This document shows, piece after piece, positions 43,407 through 55,663 of a stretch of 64,000 nt of DNA. A program made the position numbers and the translations under genes. Origin of the DNA: Platynereis dumerilii. Taxonomy: Eukaryota > Annelida > Polychaeta > Phyllodocida > Nereididae. The notes beneath the pieces were generated by a model, which made no database searches, had not been told where the DNA came from, and saw nothing but the letters and a program-made list of their open reading frames with translations. The stretch spans positions 39,876,537-39,940,536 of the forward strand of contig JAPTHN010000012.1 in assembly GCA_026936325.1 (NCBI GenBank). Direction: 5' to 3'. The first letter of the stretch is position 1, and each line of letters opens with the position of its first letter.

Positions 43407-46400
43407 TAAAGATAAGATAAGATAAGATAAAACTTTATTTAACGTCGGTGGTGACAATAAAAACAATAAACACAAGCTATAAGCTTTTTACCGACAAGTT
43501 AAAATAACAGAACAGGGTGAAACTACGATGTTATATACAGATGAAAAATGAGTGAAGTTATTTACAATTCTATTATTACTTTAACGCATATCTGTGCAAT
43601 ATTATTTATATCATGACATAATTATTACAGAGAATTTCTAAGGCATAGTAAACATGTTCCACATTCACATTGATTAAAATAGTGGTTCCTTCGCAAGTCT
43701 GATTTGAATGATCCTATATCATCTGAACATTTCAAATGAGAGGGTAGAGCATTCCATAATGAGGGACCTTGATAACTAATAGACCTTTTACCATATTGAA
43801 CTGTGTTAAAAGAGGGTAAGACTAGTTTGCCATTGTCCCGCATGTTGTATGGAGTAATTTGTTTTTCAAAAAATGAACTTTCCAAAGGTGGTGCTTGGCC
43901 ATGAAGTATCTTAAAAACTAATTCAACTAAGCTATTTTTACAGGTTACATGAAGCATCTTTTTACCTGTTTTTATAAGTAGATCATTGTATGTGCCCTCA
44001 TAATCGTTGCAAACAAGTCTCAGTGCTCGTTCATTGAGTTTTTCAATTTTCCTATCATGTCCAAGAGAGTAGGTTTGATAGGCAATTGAACAATAAACAA
44101 AATTTGAAGCTACAAATGCCTCATAAATCCTTAGTCGTCCTTCGTAACCAACATATTTACATAATCTTTGAAGTGCATTTATTTGCCTTGCAGCCTTTTT
44201 GCAGATTAGTGATAAATGGTGATTAAAATTTAGCTTATTGTCTATATGTATGCCTAACAGTTTCACTACACTTTCTGATTTAATAGTGTTCACATCAACC
44301 TTGAAATCAATTTCAGTATTGTTTCTGCTGAAGCATATTGCCTGAAACTTTGAAGGATTTGCCTTCATGTAATTTTCTTGAAACCACGAGATTGCTGTTT
44401 CAGCAGCTTTCTCGAGTGTTTCTTTAGCTTTTAATTTATCCTTATGAGAATAAGATAAGGTGTTATCATCAGCATAATTGTACACATCACATGTTTTCTT
44501 GAGTTCAAATATGAAATCATTGATAAAGATGTTAAATAGAAGAGGTCCCATGATTGACCCCTGTGGGACACCAGTTTTGAGATTTAACCATTCACTTCTT
44601 ATATTTCCTAACTTTACAGCTTGCCTTCGGTTCTTTAAGTAACTCATGATAAATGAGCATGCTTCTAATGAAACTCCATAAGCATTTAATTTTGCTATTA
44701 AAAGTCCATGAGGTAAACTGTCAAAAGCTTTTGAAAGATCTATTAATACACAACCAACATGACAATTATTATCGAGGGCATTTCTCCAATTTTCAATACA
44801 TTTTACAAGAACATTATTGCAGCTATACTGTTTTCTATACGCAGATAGATCATTTGACAAGTAAGTTGACATAAAATCTAATAACTGATCACATATAATT
44901 TTCTCAAATATCTTTGAGGTTGAAGGAAGCACACTCAAGGGTCTGTAGTTTTCTTTAGCCAGCTGATCTGACTTTTTATAGAGTGGTGTTACTTCCTATT
45001 TTTTATTGCAGTCTGGGAATTCACAAGTTTCTATGCTCTTATTTATCATTTGAGTGAATGATTTGCTTAAAGAGTTCGATCCTAGTTTTAGAAACTTCGG
45101 GGAGATTTGATCAAAACCAGTAGCTTTGTTTGATTGAAGTAGTTTAAGTTTGTTTAGCACAGATGATTGACTAACAGTTGTGAATGTAAACTGTCGTTCA
45201 TTGTTTGCATAGCTGTTAATTTGTTTCACACTTGGGTGATCCCTGTAATGGTCAATGACCTGATCAGCTGACATTTCTTTGACTTCATTTGATTCACAGA
45301 GATCATTTGTTACATTAATAAAATATTCATTGAAAGTATTACTAACATCGATTGGTTTGCTAATCAAAGAATCATTTTCATACAATGTTATACTTTGGTT
45401 GTTCTGTTTAACATTGTTGGTCATAAATGGTTTTACAACTTCCCAAAAGTGTTTCCCTTTAGTTTTGTCAGAATTACATTTATCTTCAAAATATTTTAAT
45501 AAAGATGTCCTCTTTAACTTATTTACAAGATTCCTTTGTTTCTTAAAACTTTGCCATGACTCTTGACTTTTGCTTTTTTGAAATTTTCTTCTCAAGGTCG
45601 CCTTTACATTTATAGCTTTTCTTAAATTGTCATTCATATAAGGTAGCTGTTTGTACTTTACTATTTTCTGTTTTTTAGGAGCATTCTTATTTACTATATC
45701 TAACAGCAAAGTATTGTGAAACCATAATTGATCATCAACATCATCAAATAATTGAGCAATATGAAAAGGTGCTGATTCTAGATCACTTTTGTATGATTCT
45801 TCATTAAAATGCTTAAATGTCCTGTAGTATACTATTTTAGGCTGGTCGGATGGGCAAACTAATTTAGTAGCAGCACTGATATAATTATGGAAGTCACTAA
45901 TTCCAACAGAAATATTTAAGGATTGCCTAATTGATTTTGGATTATTTGTTAAAATTACATCTAGTAGTGTTGGGTTATCTGCGCTTTTAAAGCATGTTGG
46001 ATTTTTCACAAATTGTTTGAGGTCATAATTGTCACACATATTACTTAATTGGTTAGCTTTTTGCAAGAAATTTACATTTAGATCACCAATTATATAGACA
46101 CATTCACTTTCTAAGAAACACTTGTTCAGCATAGTTTCTAAAGCGGAGTTAAGATTGGAGACATTTACATTTGGTGGCCTATAGACATGGAGGAAAAACA
46201 TATTTTTCTGAGTTGTTTTGACTTGTATAACCATACTTTCTATTCCTGAATCATTTACAGCGACATCAGATCGATTTTTGTGTGGGATTGTGTCTTTAAC
46301 GTAGCATATAAGTCCGCCACCATGGGCGTTTCTATCAAGTCTATGGATCAAAAACTTATCAATATGAAATTGAGCATCAGGGAAAGAGCTATCTAATTTG

Positions 46401-46775
46401 GTTTCTGATAGAAATAGAATATCACTGTGACCTTTTCTTAGTATTTCATATATCTCCATATACTTACATGACAGACTATTAATATTTAGGTGAGAAAATA
46501 TTAGGTTTTTCGCATTGTTTTTGGAAAATTTGGAAAGGTCCTCATATGGATTTTCTACACCCTCACTAGAATTTTCTACATTTTCATTCACATTTTCCAA
46601 ATATTCATTTGAATCTTCTACATGATCACAATCTACGACGTTGCCTAATGCACATTGGCTAACAGGGATAGCACCTATTTCGACATCACAGCTTTGCAAT
46701 ACATTACATTGTGAACTACTACAGCATGTATTCAATTCAATGTCATAATCGCTTTCACAATCAGTTTGTAGAACT
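43407..46775 (-). mobile_element. Nearly intact LINE inserted in the L2-like copy
   Basis: The 3' end at the left has a (GATAA)n tail on the plus strand (TTATC repeats at the end of the element). The ORF fills the rest and stays open to the right junction without an ATG, so the copy is 5' truncated. The L2-like frame resumes directly at 46,776 (TGTTAACTTGACCC, matching TGCCAACTTGATCC in the intact LINE). No clear target duplication. This LINE belongs to a different group from its host copy. Confidence 0.85.
43625..46735 (-). pseudogene. LINE endonuclease/reverse transcriptase ORF with one stop
   Basis: One reading frame runs from the right junction to 43,625, broken only by a TAG at 44,996-44,998. 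The endonuclease part has SHLNINSL, FLSETKLDSSFPD, NAHGGGLICYV, HVYRPP and IIGDLNVNF. After the stop come TPLYKK, NYRPLSVLPSTSKIFEKII, IDLSKAFDSLPHGLL, GVPQGSIMGPLLFN and active-site YADD, ending with the PSLWNALPSHLK block and a Cys-rich tail CECGTCLLC. The stop sits between endonuclease and RT, in the spacer before the first RT block. With a single disabling change it must be recent; read-through is possible but not shown. The frame continues upstream of 46,735 to the 5' junction. Confidence 0.85.
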
Positions 46776-47734
46776 TGTTAACTTGACCCAATACCAACAT
46801 GGTTACTGCTAGAATGCACTGATGAGTTTCTCCCTATTATAGCTAAATTTGTCAATAAATCACTTAGGCAAGGGGAAATGCCTAGTCAACTAAAACATGC
46901 TCTGGTAAAACCACTCCTGAAGAAAAATGGCCTTGATCTCATTAAGAAGAATTACAGACCAGTTTCAAATCTGTCCTTCCTCAGTAAAGTCATAGAGGGT
47001 GCCATCATCAAACAATTCACCAACCATCTCACGCTTAGAAAACTGGATGATGAAAAACAGTCAGCATAAAGGCAAAATTTCAGCACAGAAACTTTGTTGA
47101 CAAAAATTCACAATGATGTCATGTTGAACATGAGCCGCGACGAAGTTACAATGCTGGTACTATTAGACTTATCTGCAGCATTTGACACAATTGATAATAA
47201 AATCCTATTGAAAAAGTTGAGAGTCAAATAGGGTATTGATGGATCTGCGTTAAATTGGTTTAAATCATACATCACCAACAGATCTCAATCTGTACTCATA
47301 AATGACACAGAATCAAGCACACTGCCATTAAAATATGGTGTCACCCAAGGATCAAAACTTGGCCCAATCCTATTTAATTCCTACACTGCTCCAATGATTC
47401 AGGTGGCTGAACAAAATGAAGTCGCTGATCAAAAGTATGCTGATGATGAACATTGAACAACTAATCCTCTCTTTCAAGCCAACATTTCTTGAAGAGAAAA
47501 ATGCAAAGGAGAAAATGGAAAAGTGCATTACAGAAATACGCAATTTTCTGCACAAAAACAAACTCTGTAGCAATGGTGAAATAACAGAGTTACTTCTCAT
47601 TGGCTCGCCTTTTCAACTCAAGAAACTTCACATGTCATCGATCAATGTGGATAATGTTGAAATCAAGGCGACAGATCATGCCAGAAATTTAGGGGTACTC
47701 TTTGTTAGTGCTAATTTGTCATAAGGCAACATGT

Positions 47735-48323
47735 GAGGTATATATTTTTCACTATTTGACATGTACACTGTTCGTTATTGCACCTTCAGAAATTCGTGAA
47801 TTGCAATATTTCACACTTAGGGACCATTCAGAATTTATGACTGGGGGGGGGGGATGGGAGTTTTGCCAAAACTTTCCCCTCAAATATTGATACCCCCCCT
47901 TGAGTTGCATGCGTATTTTCGGTACCCCACTCCTAGGTTTCATGCTTATTTTTAGTACCCCCCCTCGACATAAAGCAATACACACATGTATATACTGTTG
48001 TTATACATGTGGCCTTGGACAGTCACGCGTACAAATTTGCGGACTTTTCTGCAGAAAAAAGCGCGTATAAACTGAGTGTATGCGTGTTTTATGACATCTT
48101 TGTTTTATTAAAATTTCTTACCCCCCCTTGGACATGTCAAAAATGTATACCCCCCTTGAGATACGTGTGAAAAATTAGTACCCCCTCGGGGAAAACTCCC
48201 ACCCCCCGTCATAAATTCTGAACGGTCCCTTACACGAATGATGAGTTCGTGTATAATTATTATGTTCATTTTTGCAGGTATGTTAATTCGTGTACATGTC
48301 AAATAGTGACAAATATATACCTC
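47735..48323. mobile_element. Inverted-repeat element with G/C-homopolymer core
   Basis: The ends GAGGTATATATTT(T/G)TCACT and ATTTGACATGTACAC match their complements at 48,290-48,323. A second inverted pair further in, GGGACCATTCAGAATTTATGAC and GTCATAAATTCTGAACGGTCCC-like, flanks G-runs (47,846) and C-runs. The core repeats TACCCCCC(C)TT phrases. No protein and no clear target duplication were found. It directly follows the truncated end of the L2-like LINE. Confidence 0.7.
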
Positions 48324-48491
48324 GTAGGGAGGGATGGATCATGGATGATAGTGTTTTTTGTCCAGGATCCATGCACAAGGATACACTGATTTATATGAAA
48401 CAGGCCACATTGATGAGGCAAAGGATAGAGCAGCTGTTCAGGAAGTAGGAAAAAAATGAATGATTGAACTGCATGTTCATATTTAATCATT

Positions 48492-48700
48492 TCTAGGCAG
48501 GAGAGTTGGTCTGGTTGTAGCATGCTGGCTGCCAATTGCTGGCTCCAGGGTTTGTATCCAACCTCGCCGGGTCACCTTGGCCTATGTTGGATGCCTGTTT
48601 CAATCATCCTTTGCTTCATTACTGTGTCCTTCTCCTGCCCTTATCAGCATACCAAGTGGACAAATACAGGAAGTAAAGCCCCAATCTTCCATCCATCCAT
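48492..48700 (+). mobile_element. tRNA-derived SINE, second family
   Basis: The head GTTGGTCTGGTTGTAGCATG is followed by a decayed B-box (GGTTTGTATCC), the body ('tgtttcaatcatcctttgc', 'aatacaggaagtaaagcc') and an (ATCC)n tail. It is the sister of the 13,325 and 26,370 copies. Confidence 0.78.
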
Positions 48701-50865
48701 TGCATACTGCAGCAGGCAGGCTTGTCAATTAAGCAGACCCTTTGTTAAATCTCAACAGTTTAAAGTTAGAACAAACCTTGACTACTTTTGAAATTAAGAA
48801 GAATCAAAAGTGTAAGATTAACATTTGACAGTTTGGTAAGAATGCCTAACAACAGCTTAGGAGCAGTCCAATCCAACAGAAATTGGGACTTGCTCTAATA
48901 TGTTGGTGAAATGGCTGGGAATGCCATTAGAACACTTGACTTGCCACCAGTCATCCTCCCCACGCAAGCCCTGCAAAAATGGACAGGGCTTTCTGCTATT
49001 TCCAATCTCTTCTGTGATTGGTTGCTTATTTAGGTCATAAGCATTTGGCATTCAGATTTAGTCAGATTATGGACACTTAGAGGATTACTGGCAACTAAGA
49101 AAAACAGTGTAAAACAAGCAAACTTTCAAACAGTTTCATTTCAGAACTGTGAAAATACATAATTCAATGGAATTTTCGGAACTGTGATAGCACCTTTCAA
49201 CAATAAACAATTTCTCCATTTTTAACTGTGTGAAACAGAAGCAACAATTTCAAACTGTGATTAAGTTAATTAAGTATTCATGAATTAGCAAAGGTTATGG
49301 GCCATTTTGTCATGGTATGACTTGGGATGATGGCCACCAGTCTGAAAGAGACGAACCTGAAGACATTTTTAAACAATTCTTAATAGTTTTTGTAAGATTT
49401 TGTCTAATTAAACATGTTTCTCATCTTCAGGAAGAACCATTGCAAATTCATCAAAGCAAAGAATTTATATTTTTAAGCAGACATCACCAAAAAATGTGAT
49501 TGTGTCAAAAAAAATATTTATTGCTGCAAGCATATATCTTAAGCATGTATAATTTTTTGTTGGTGCAAATTGGATAATTTTTACATGAACATGTGACACG
49601 TTGGTGAAATGGTTTTTCTGAATTGGGATGAGTCTAAAGCAATTAGACTGGTCTCAACAGGTTGGTGAAATCGGGCCATAGTGTCAATAATGACCATCAT
49701 TATTACTACAGAAATGATTTTAAATAAGAAAGTCCTTAGACAAGTGTCAGAAATTCAAAAAAAGATAACATTTTGAAAATCAACTAATTAACTGTTTTGG
49801 CTTACAGATGATTTCATAATGGTAGACATCAGGGGTAGAAAATACATCATTTTTCCTGCAATTTTCATTGGTCAAGGGAAGGTATGACACCACTCTCTCC
49901 TGAAATGTGACATAGGGATTTACATGGGTTAAAATGGCATTCTAATTCATTGATGTCCTGACTGGGACTGACTTTAGCGGTTTCAAGTGACAGTTTCTGT
50001 TTGTGTTTCACACATGTTCAGCACAAACATTCTCAAAGTCAGATACTACGCATTGAGACAATTGGTATCAGGTGATCCGCGTAATGATTATTTATACCGG
50101 AAACAAACAAACATTATTATATATACGATTTTCAGACTGGAGTGGGTAAACTCAACATGGTAATGGACCACCAATCATTGGGACTGTTGGCCACATACGG
50201 AATTTTAGTACCCCCTTAGGTTCCACGTGGCTTTTTTTTACCCCAAATGTATATTTATTTTAGGACATTTTTCGTATACCCCCCCCCCCCCAATGGTCGA
50301 AATAGGCCCTGTTATTTAAGGAGGTCCTGCAGTTGCAAGGCCCAAAGGGTTGAAGCCCTTTTAGCCAAGCTAAAATCGCCGACGGCCTGACGTGCCCTGA
50401 AGCCGAAGAGTTTTCGAGGCTCTAAAAAAGAATTCTGGGCATTTAAAGCATGTTTTGCTCAGAAAATTAGTTCTGAAAAAAAACAACAACTTGCTGATGA
50501 ATATAAATCACAAGAGACTGTTGTCTGCTGATTAGGCTATACTTGCTGCCTCATATTAATGCCTCCATGATCCATAATACATTCAGTATTTGGGGGGTTT
50601 CTTCAGGACCCCCTCTGGATCCTTCTGAAAAATATATTTGAGGGGCACAGGAGCATTTGGGGGGGGGGGGTCAAAAGCCCCTTGATCCCCCTGACCCCCC
50701 TTATTTCGAACACTGATACCGCCCCCCACCCCCAGCTGTGAAAAATTAGTATCCCCCAGCGGAAACATTGTTGGAAAATTGGTACTCCAATGGGCAAAAC
50801 TCCCATATTCCCCCATTCAAAAGTCTAATTAGCCTCTAATTAGGCGCATAGATAGTGGACAAAAA
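48701..50865. other. Gene-poor stretch with scraps of G/C-run repeats
   Basis: No gene recognised. About 50,205-50,300 and 50,640-50,820 contain TACCCCC and GGGGGG phrases related to the core of the 47,735 element. A block at about 50,330-50,420 with 'ggcccaaagggttgaagccc' has a diverged partner near 51,915-51,955. Confidence 0.4.
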
Positions 50866-50869
50866 GTGC

Positions 50870-51280
50870 CAATTATCCATCCATCCATCTTCATTTCCTC
50901 CTCCATATTCTCAGTTTCGTAACTTCTTCCCTTCTTCGTCTGCTTTCTCCCTCAAGCTCCAGGGACCATTCAGAATCCATGACCAATGCTTTTGGTAGAT
51001 TCTCTGGGTGCAATTATCCATCTATCCATCTTCATTTCCCCTTCCATATTCTCAGTTTCCGAACTCCTTCCCTTCTTCCTCTGCTTTCTCCCTCAAGCTC
51101 CAAGGACCATTCAGAATCCATGACCAATGCTTTTGGTAGATTCTCTGGGTGCAATTATCCATCTATCCATCTTCATTTCCTCTTCCATATTCTCGGTTTC
51201 GTAACTTCTTCCCTTCTTCCTCTGCTTTCTCCCTCAAGCTCCAGGGACCATTCAGAATCCATGACCAATGCTTTTGGTCA
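50870..51280. repeat. 141-bp tandem triplicate
   Basis: Three units start with CAATTATCCATC at 50,870, 51,011 and 51,152, over 90% identical. Each contains GGACCATTCAGAATCCATGA, which is like the inner inverted motif of the 47,735 element. Because 141 is a multiple of three, a frame stays open through them, but the encoded sequence has no recognisable domain. Confidence 0.92.
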
Positions 51281-52085
51281 AGGTATGATGTATATACCAA
51301 GTTGGCCTTTACAGGATATGGGTAAAAATCGTGACATAATTTTTCCAGCAAACATCACTTGCTCCAAGCAAAGTGACAAAAGTGACACACTATGGGCAGC
51401 TAGACCAATCACCTGGCAGGGTTTTCTGACGTCAGATCAAAAATTTTGCAAAATTTTTTCACATTAAATCAATGTCTACAAATATGAAATCATCTGTAAC
51501 TAAGACCAATCAAACATCCGCTTTTAAACCAACCATTGGGAAAGTGAGAGTGATCGTAATTTGCTTTGAATCAGGATTTAATTATTGTGTGATAACGCTA
51601 TCAACAACTCATTACCCATTTGAGGATGTATGTTGCGTTAGATCTCTGATGCGAGTTTGGTGGAAGTCATTTGGTAGCAGTCATTGTTACATGAAACTCA
51701 AGTTACTTGGTCTGAAGGTAACTGACCACTTATACAAGATTTCAGCATTAGCAGCAGGATGCCTGCCCCACCGAGTGATCAGGTTGGTTAAATATTTCTC
51801 ATTTCAATTTTACATTTTAGTATTAACTGCAGAAGCTTCTTCTTTTTCTTGTGTTTGGCCTACTGTACATGGGTGTCAGCAGAAAATTCTCCTGGGGCAG
51901 GGGGGGGGGTTTACGGGCCAACGAGGCCGGAAGGGACGGAGCCCTTTAGGCCAAGGATCTATGATATGTTTAGCCTTTGTTATCTTTTTTTCTTTCCGCC
52001 AACTAGGGGCCTAATGGAATTCATAATAAGCAGAAATAGACAATTATACATTGCTTTGTTGATTTTTTTATTGTCCTCTTCACAG

Positions 52086-53248
52086 GAACAAAGGCCTTTG
52101 CAGAGTGCATCGTCTGTAAGTCCTGATGACATTGTGATACAGAGAATGGACCAAAACGATTTATCACAAGCTTCCAGTCCGTCAACTGTAACCCCTGATG
52201 ACATTAACAAGCAAAGTATGGACCAAAACAGTTCATCAACTGCTTTAAGTTCGTCATCTGCAACCACAGATGATACTGTGATAGAAATGCACCAAAATTA
52301 TTCATTAACTGCTTCACGTCCGTCATCTGCAACCCCAGATGATATTAACAAGCAAAGTATGGACCAAAACATTTCATCAACGGCTCCAAATCAGTCAGCT
52401 GCAACCTCAGATGACATTAACCAGCAAAAAATGGACCAAAAACATTCATCAACGGTTCCAAATCAGTCAGCTGCAACCCCAGATAACATTAACCAGCAAA
52501 AAAAACACCAAAACATTTCATCAACTGTTTTGAGTTCATCATCTGCAACCCCAAATGATATTGTGATAGGAATGCACCAAAATTGTTCATTAACTGCTTC
52601 GAGTTCATATGCAACACCAGATGATGTTGTGATAGGAATGGACGAAAATTGTTCATTAACTGTTTCGTGTTCATCTGTAACCCTAGATGATATGAAGAAG
52701 CAAAGAACATACCAAAACATTACATCAACTGCTTTGAGTTCATCATCTGCAACCCCAGATGATATTGTGACAGGAATGCACCAAAATTGTTCACTAACTG
52801 CTTCTAGTCCATTGTCTGCAATCAACGATGGCATAGAGATGCAACGTGCTGAGCAGCATGATTCATCAACACTCGATGTTCCTTCTTCCACCAATGGAGA
52901 CTTGTCTTATTGTGGAGTTCGGGGAGAATTGCGCAAGAAGTCCAAGAAGTTCTTTTCTATCACCCCAACCCCAGTGGAAGATATAACCGTTAATTTACTG
53001 GACATAGGTCTTATTGTATTTTCCTTAATGACCTTTCTCTTCGACATTGGAAGTGACATTTGGGTAGCAGTTGAGCATCATCGAAATGGTGACTTTTGGT
53101 GGATGGCACTCACCATCACCTTTATATTTACACCATATTTTTATGGATTTATACACGGTGTATACCTTGTTGTGGTCAACGGAGAATCTGGTTGGGAAGC
53201 AGTAAGAACTATGGCAAAGTGTAGTATTCCTGGAGTACAAATCTATTG
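52086..53248 (+). CDS. XK-related membrane protein, one large exon
   Basis: The exon is bounded by a pyrimidine tract and CTTCACAG acceptor (phase 0) and by a GTAAGTGC donor at 53,249 (phase 2). It encodes about 387 residues. About 265 residues of Ser/Thr/Asp/Gln-rich repeats are followed by LRKKSKKFF and then two hydrophobic segments: LLDIGLIVFSLMTFLFDIGS with DIWVAVEHHRNGDFWW, and MALTITFIFTPYFYGFIHGV. The D-x-GSD-x-WVAV pattern and the loop with W-W match the start of XK/XKR proteins, multi-pass membrane proteins of which some scramble phospholipids. Vertebrate family members have short N-termini, so the repeat region is unusual. The first exon and the remaining membrane exons were not found in the window; they lie elsewhere or the gene is incomplete. 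Confidence 0.68.
52101..52880 (+). repeat. Eleven coding repeats of 21-25 residues
   Basis: Units follow the pattern SSSSATPDDI-x4-MxQN-x-SxTA and vary mainly in the MDQN/MHQN part. Two subtypes alternate: one with INKQSMDQN and one with IVIGMHQNCSLTAS. All keep the frame, so length variation in multiples of a unit would be tolerated. Confidence 0.9.
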
Positions 53249-53554
53249 GTAAGTGCAAGATCTGAAGTGCCTTATTCAAGATAGGAGTGTCACTGTCAAA
53301 ATCTGCCTCAGGATCAGGATGTGATATGGCATGCGTCTCGATAAGTATTCCTGTATTGGTAAAACTTGATTATTATAAAGTAACATTGCTCTATGAATAT
53401 CAAAGATGATGTGGTAATTGTGAATGAGCTGTATGTCTGAAAATCAAGCAAATCCAGATATCAGGCAGAATGACCATTGTGGATTGGGCTGGAACTTTCC
53501 ATGAACCAAGGTTCTTAGAACAGGCAAGCCATGGTCAAAAATCGAAATTTCTTT
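53249..53554. other. Presumed intron start, no feature
   Basis: Follows the GTAAGT donor. No coding homology; it runs into a transposable element. Confidence 0.4.
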
Positions 53555-55244
53555 TTTACCCTCGGCAATGTATACATTGCCGACGGGTATTGTAGTTACT
53601 TTGGGAAAATTTGTCCGTCCCGTGGGCGGGCGGGCGGATAACGGGCGTCCCGGATGTGTATTGGGAGTAATGCGAAAACTATGGCATGTACATATTTTAA
53701 TTTTTGGACATTATTGTATCTGTCATCCTAGTTTTGCCTTTTAAGGGTCTTATACACATGACATGCATTAACACTTTTCTCACAGTAATTGAAAAATGTG
53801 GAAAAAATTTTTTTTGTGTATTGGGCATCATGCCAAAACTATGGCACGTATATTTTTGATTTTTGAGACATTATTGTATCTCTAATCCTTGTAGTGTCTT
53901 TTAGGGGTCTAATCTCTCAAATATTAATACTTTTCTCACAATTATTGAAAAATGTGAAAAAAAAAATTTTTTTCATTTTCCGGATTGACTCAAATACTGT
54001 TGTACTTATGCACCGAAATTTGCATATGGTATGTATTAAATATCCAAGATTTGTCCTTTGGGGGTTTAAATACTCTAAGAAAAACTGACTGACGTAAATC
54101 CATTAATATGTGATAAATTACAAATTTTTTAAACCTGCATTATTCAGTCAATTTTGCAGCTACGTCTATGAAATATTCCAGTTAGGTGTCTAAATTATAG
54201 CTCTTTAAACGTTTCTACTCAGTTGGAATGTTTATCATATGATTGTTTTATGAAAAACAAAAACCAGAAAAAATCAGGATTTTTGCCAATTTGCCAACTT
54301 TTCTGTCTGAAATGCCAAGACAGGCCTAATCAAGATTGAATTTAAAGCATAATTATTATAGTTAAACATACAATAAAAGAATACTCACAGCCACCGAAAG
54401 AATTTTGAAAATTTAAGATTTAAAAATCAAAAAAATTTTCAAATGTCCACTTCCTCCACAATTTCATTTCTGATGTCATACTATGCTTTTTAATATTTAG
54501 CAAAAACATGACAGTGTATCACATCATCATGATGCTAATTTTGAGCTATATAAATCTTTTTAATTCATACCAGAGGTCAATATTTGCAAAATTTATTAAA
54601 TATTACGGATTTTCAGATTATCACATATCAGTCAATTTTTGCATGGTAAGTCAAAATTTCTACAAACATGTCTAAATTTTAATTTTTACTATTCTTTATG
54701 AAATATTATCAATTGGAAATATATAAGTGCACTTTAAAGCATTAAGAAAACAATGAAACATGCATTTGCTTGTTATTATTTGAAGATTTTGACACCTGAA
54801 ATCCCAATTTTAACCTTCTGTAACATGCCAAATAATTTTCTTTAATTACCCTGTATTCAGTGGTCTAACTCCTAAGCCTCTCTGTCTGATTTGTTCATAT
54901 TTAATTTTCATGAAAAAAAAAATCAAAATAAAAGTGGGCTGACATTTCTTTATTTTTTAGATTCAATATCACCAAGGTTAGATTTTAATCCATACTCTAT
55001 TTCCGCAAATTTCAATATATATACTAAACTAACTCGAGGTATTGTCAGTATCATTAGATTTTATTAATCCATCAGTTGGAGGGAATTGCGAGCAAATAAA
55101 AGCAAAAATTAAACCGGAAACTGCATGTCCCCCAGTTCAAAAGGTGTGTTTTCGCAACATTTAAAAAAATCCTACTGGCGTAACATGTACGAAGGCCTGT
55201 TCAGCTTCTGATTAGCCGAGGGTATGCTGCCGCGCAGCCTATGT
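53555..55244 (-). mobile_element. Pearl/Helentron-like element, complete
   Basis: On the minus strand it starts ACATAGGCTGCGCGGCAGCA then TACCCTCGGC, and ends with the perfect palindrome CGGCAATGTATACATTGCCG followed by AGGGTAAAA. Next to the hairpin are a GTATTGTAGTTACTTTGGG block and a G/C-rich GGGCGGGCGGGCGG stretch. Two tandem units of about 160 bp ('tgtattggg' at 53,656 and 53,816, with 'actatggca' and 'attattgtatct') lie at this end. No protein is encoded. It shares both termini with the element at 55,664, which faces it. Confidence 0.65.
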
Positions 55245-55663
55245 TTTAAACTCTATCACAATACTAACTTCGATAGGACAATCTATATAATATATATATA
55301 TATATAATCTTTTATTGACATTCTCATATCATCACAGATACATATGTCATCAAAATAATATATAAAATACAAAATGCAAACAAAATGCTAAAAAACTACA
55401 TGTATACAGAGACAAAGCTGATTATATAAAATATAAGCAGGTACATGTAAGATCAATATGAATATTAACATTATAAATCTAGGTTCCAGCCTCCCAATTG
55501 ATAATCGATTCAGATTTATAAGGAGAATTAGTTGCTGACTATATACCTATACGCGCCATAAACAAAATTACTTCGCAGAAGTCATTGTTTTATGATTAGT
55601 AAAGTGACTGCAGTTATTGAAATGTAAATATCAGGTATTCATTAATGATAAGTATATGTTAAA
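55245..55663. other. Spacer between two facing elements, AT microsatellite
   Basis: Contains (AT)n at about 55,292-55,308 and otherwise AT-rich unique-looking sequence. No gene. Confidence 0.45.

Larger units (their letters stand above)
35281..47704 (+). mobile_element. Old L2-like LINE copy, target of two insertions
   Basis: Pieces of the same family as the intact LINE at 9,962. At 35,281-35,597 are RNELNERLNQL, KGNSKDMFKILNSSLNRKQE and LANDFNNFFDDKIK. At 43,382-43,406 are about 8 codons (the equivalent of ITDMPVKH). At 46,776-47,704 are LDPIPTWLLLEC, KKNYRPVSNLSFLSK, LLDLSAAFDTID, YADDE and NVDNVEIKATDHARNLGVLF. Several stops and frame changes are present. The copy is 5' and 3' truncated. 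Residue identity to the intact copy is roughly three quarters by eye, so it is clearly older. Confidence 0.88.

Noticed and set aside
50979-51467. 162-codon open frame through the 141-bp triplicate
   Set aside because: Open because the repeat length is a multiple of three; the peptide has no family resemblance.
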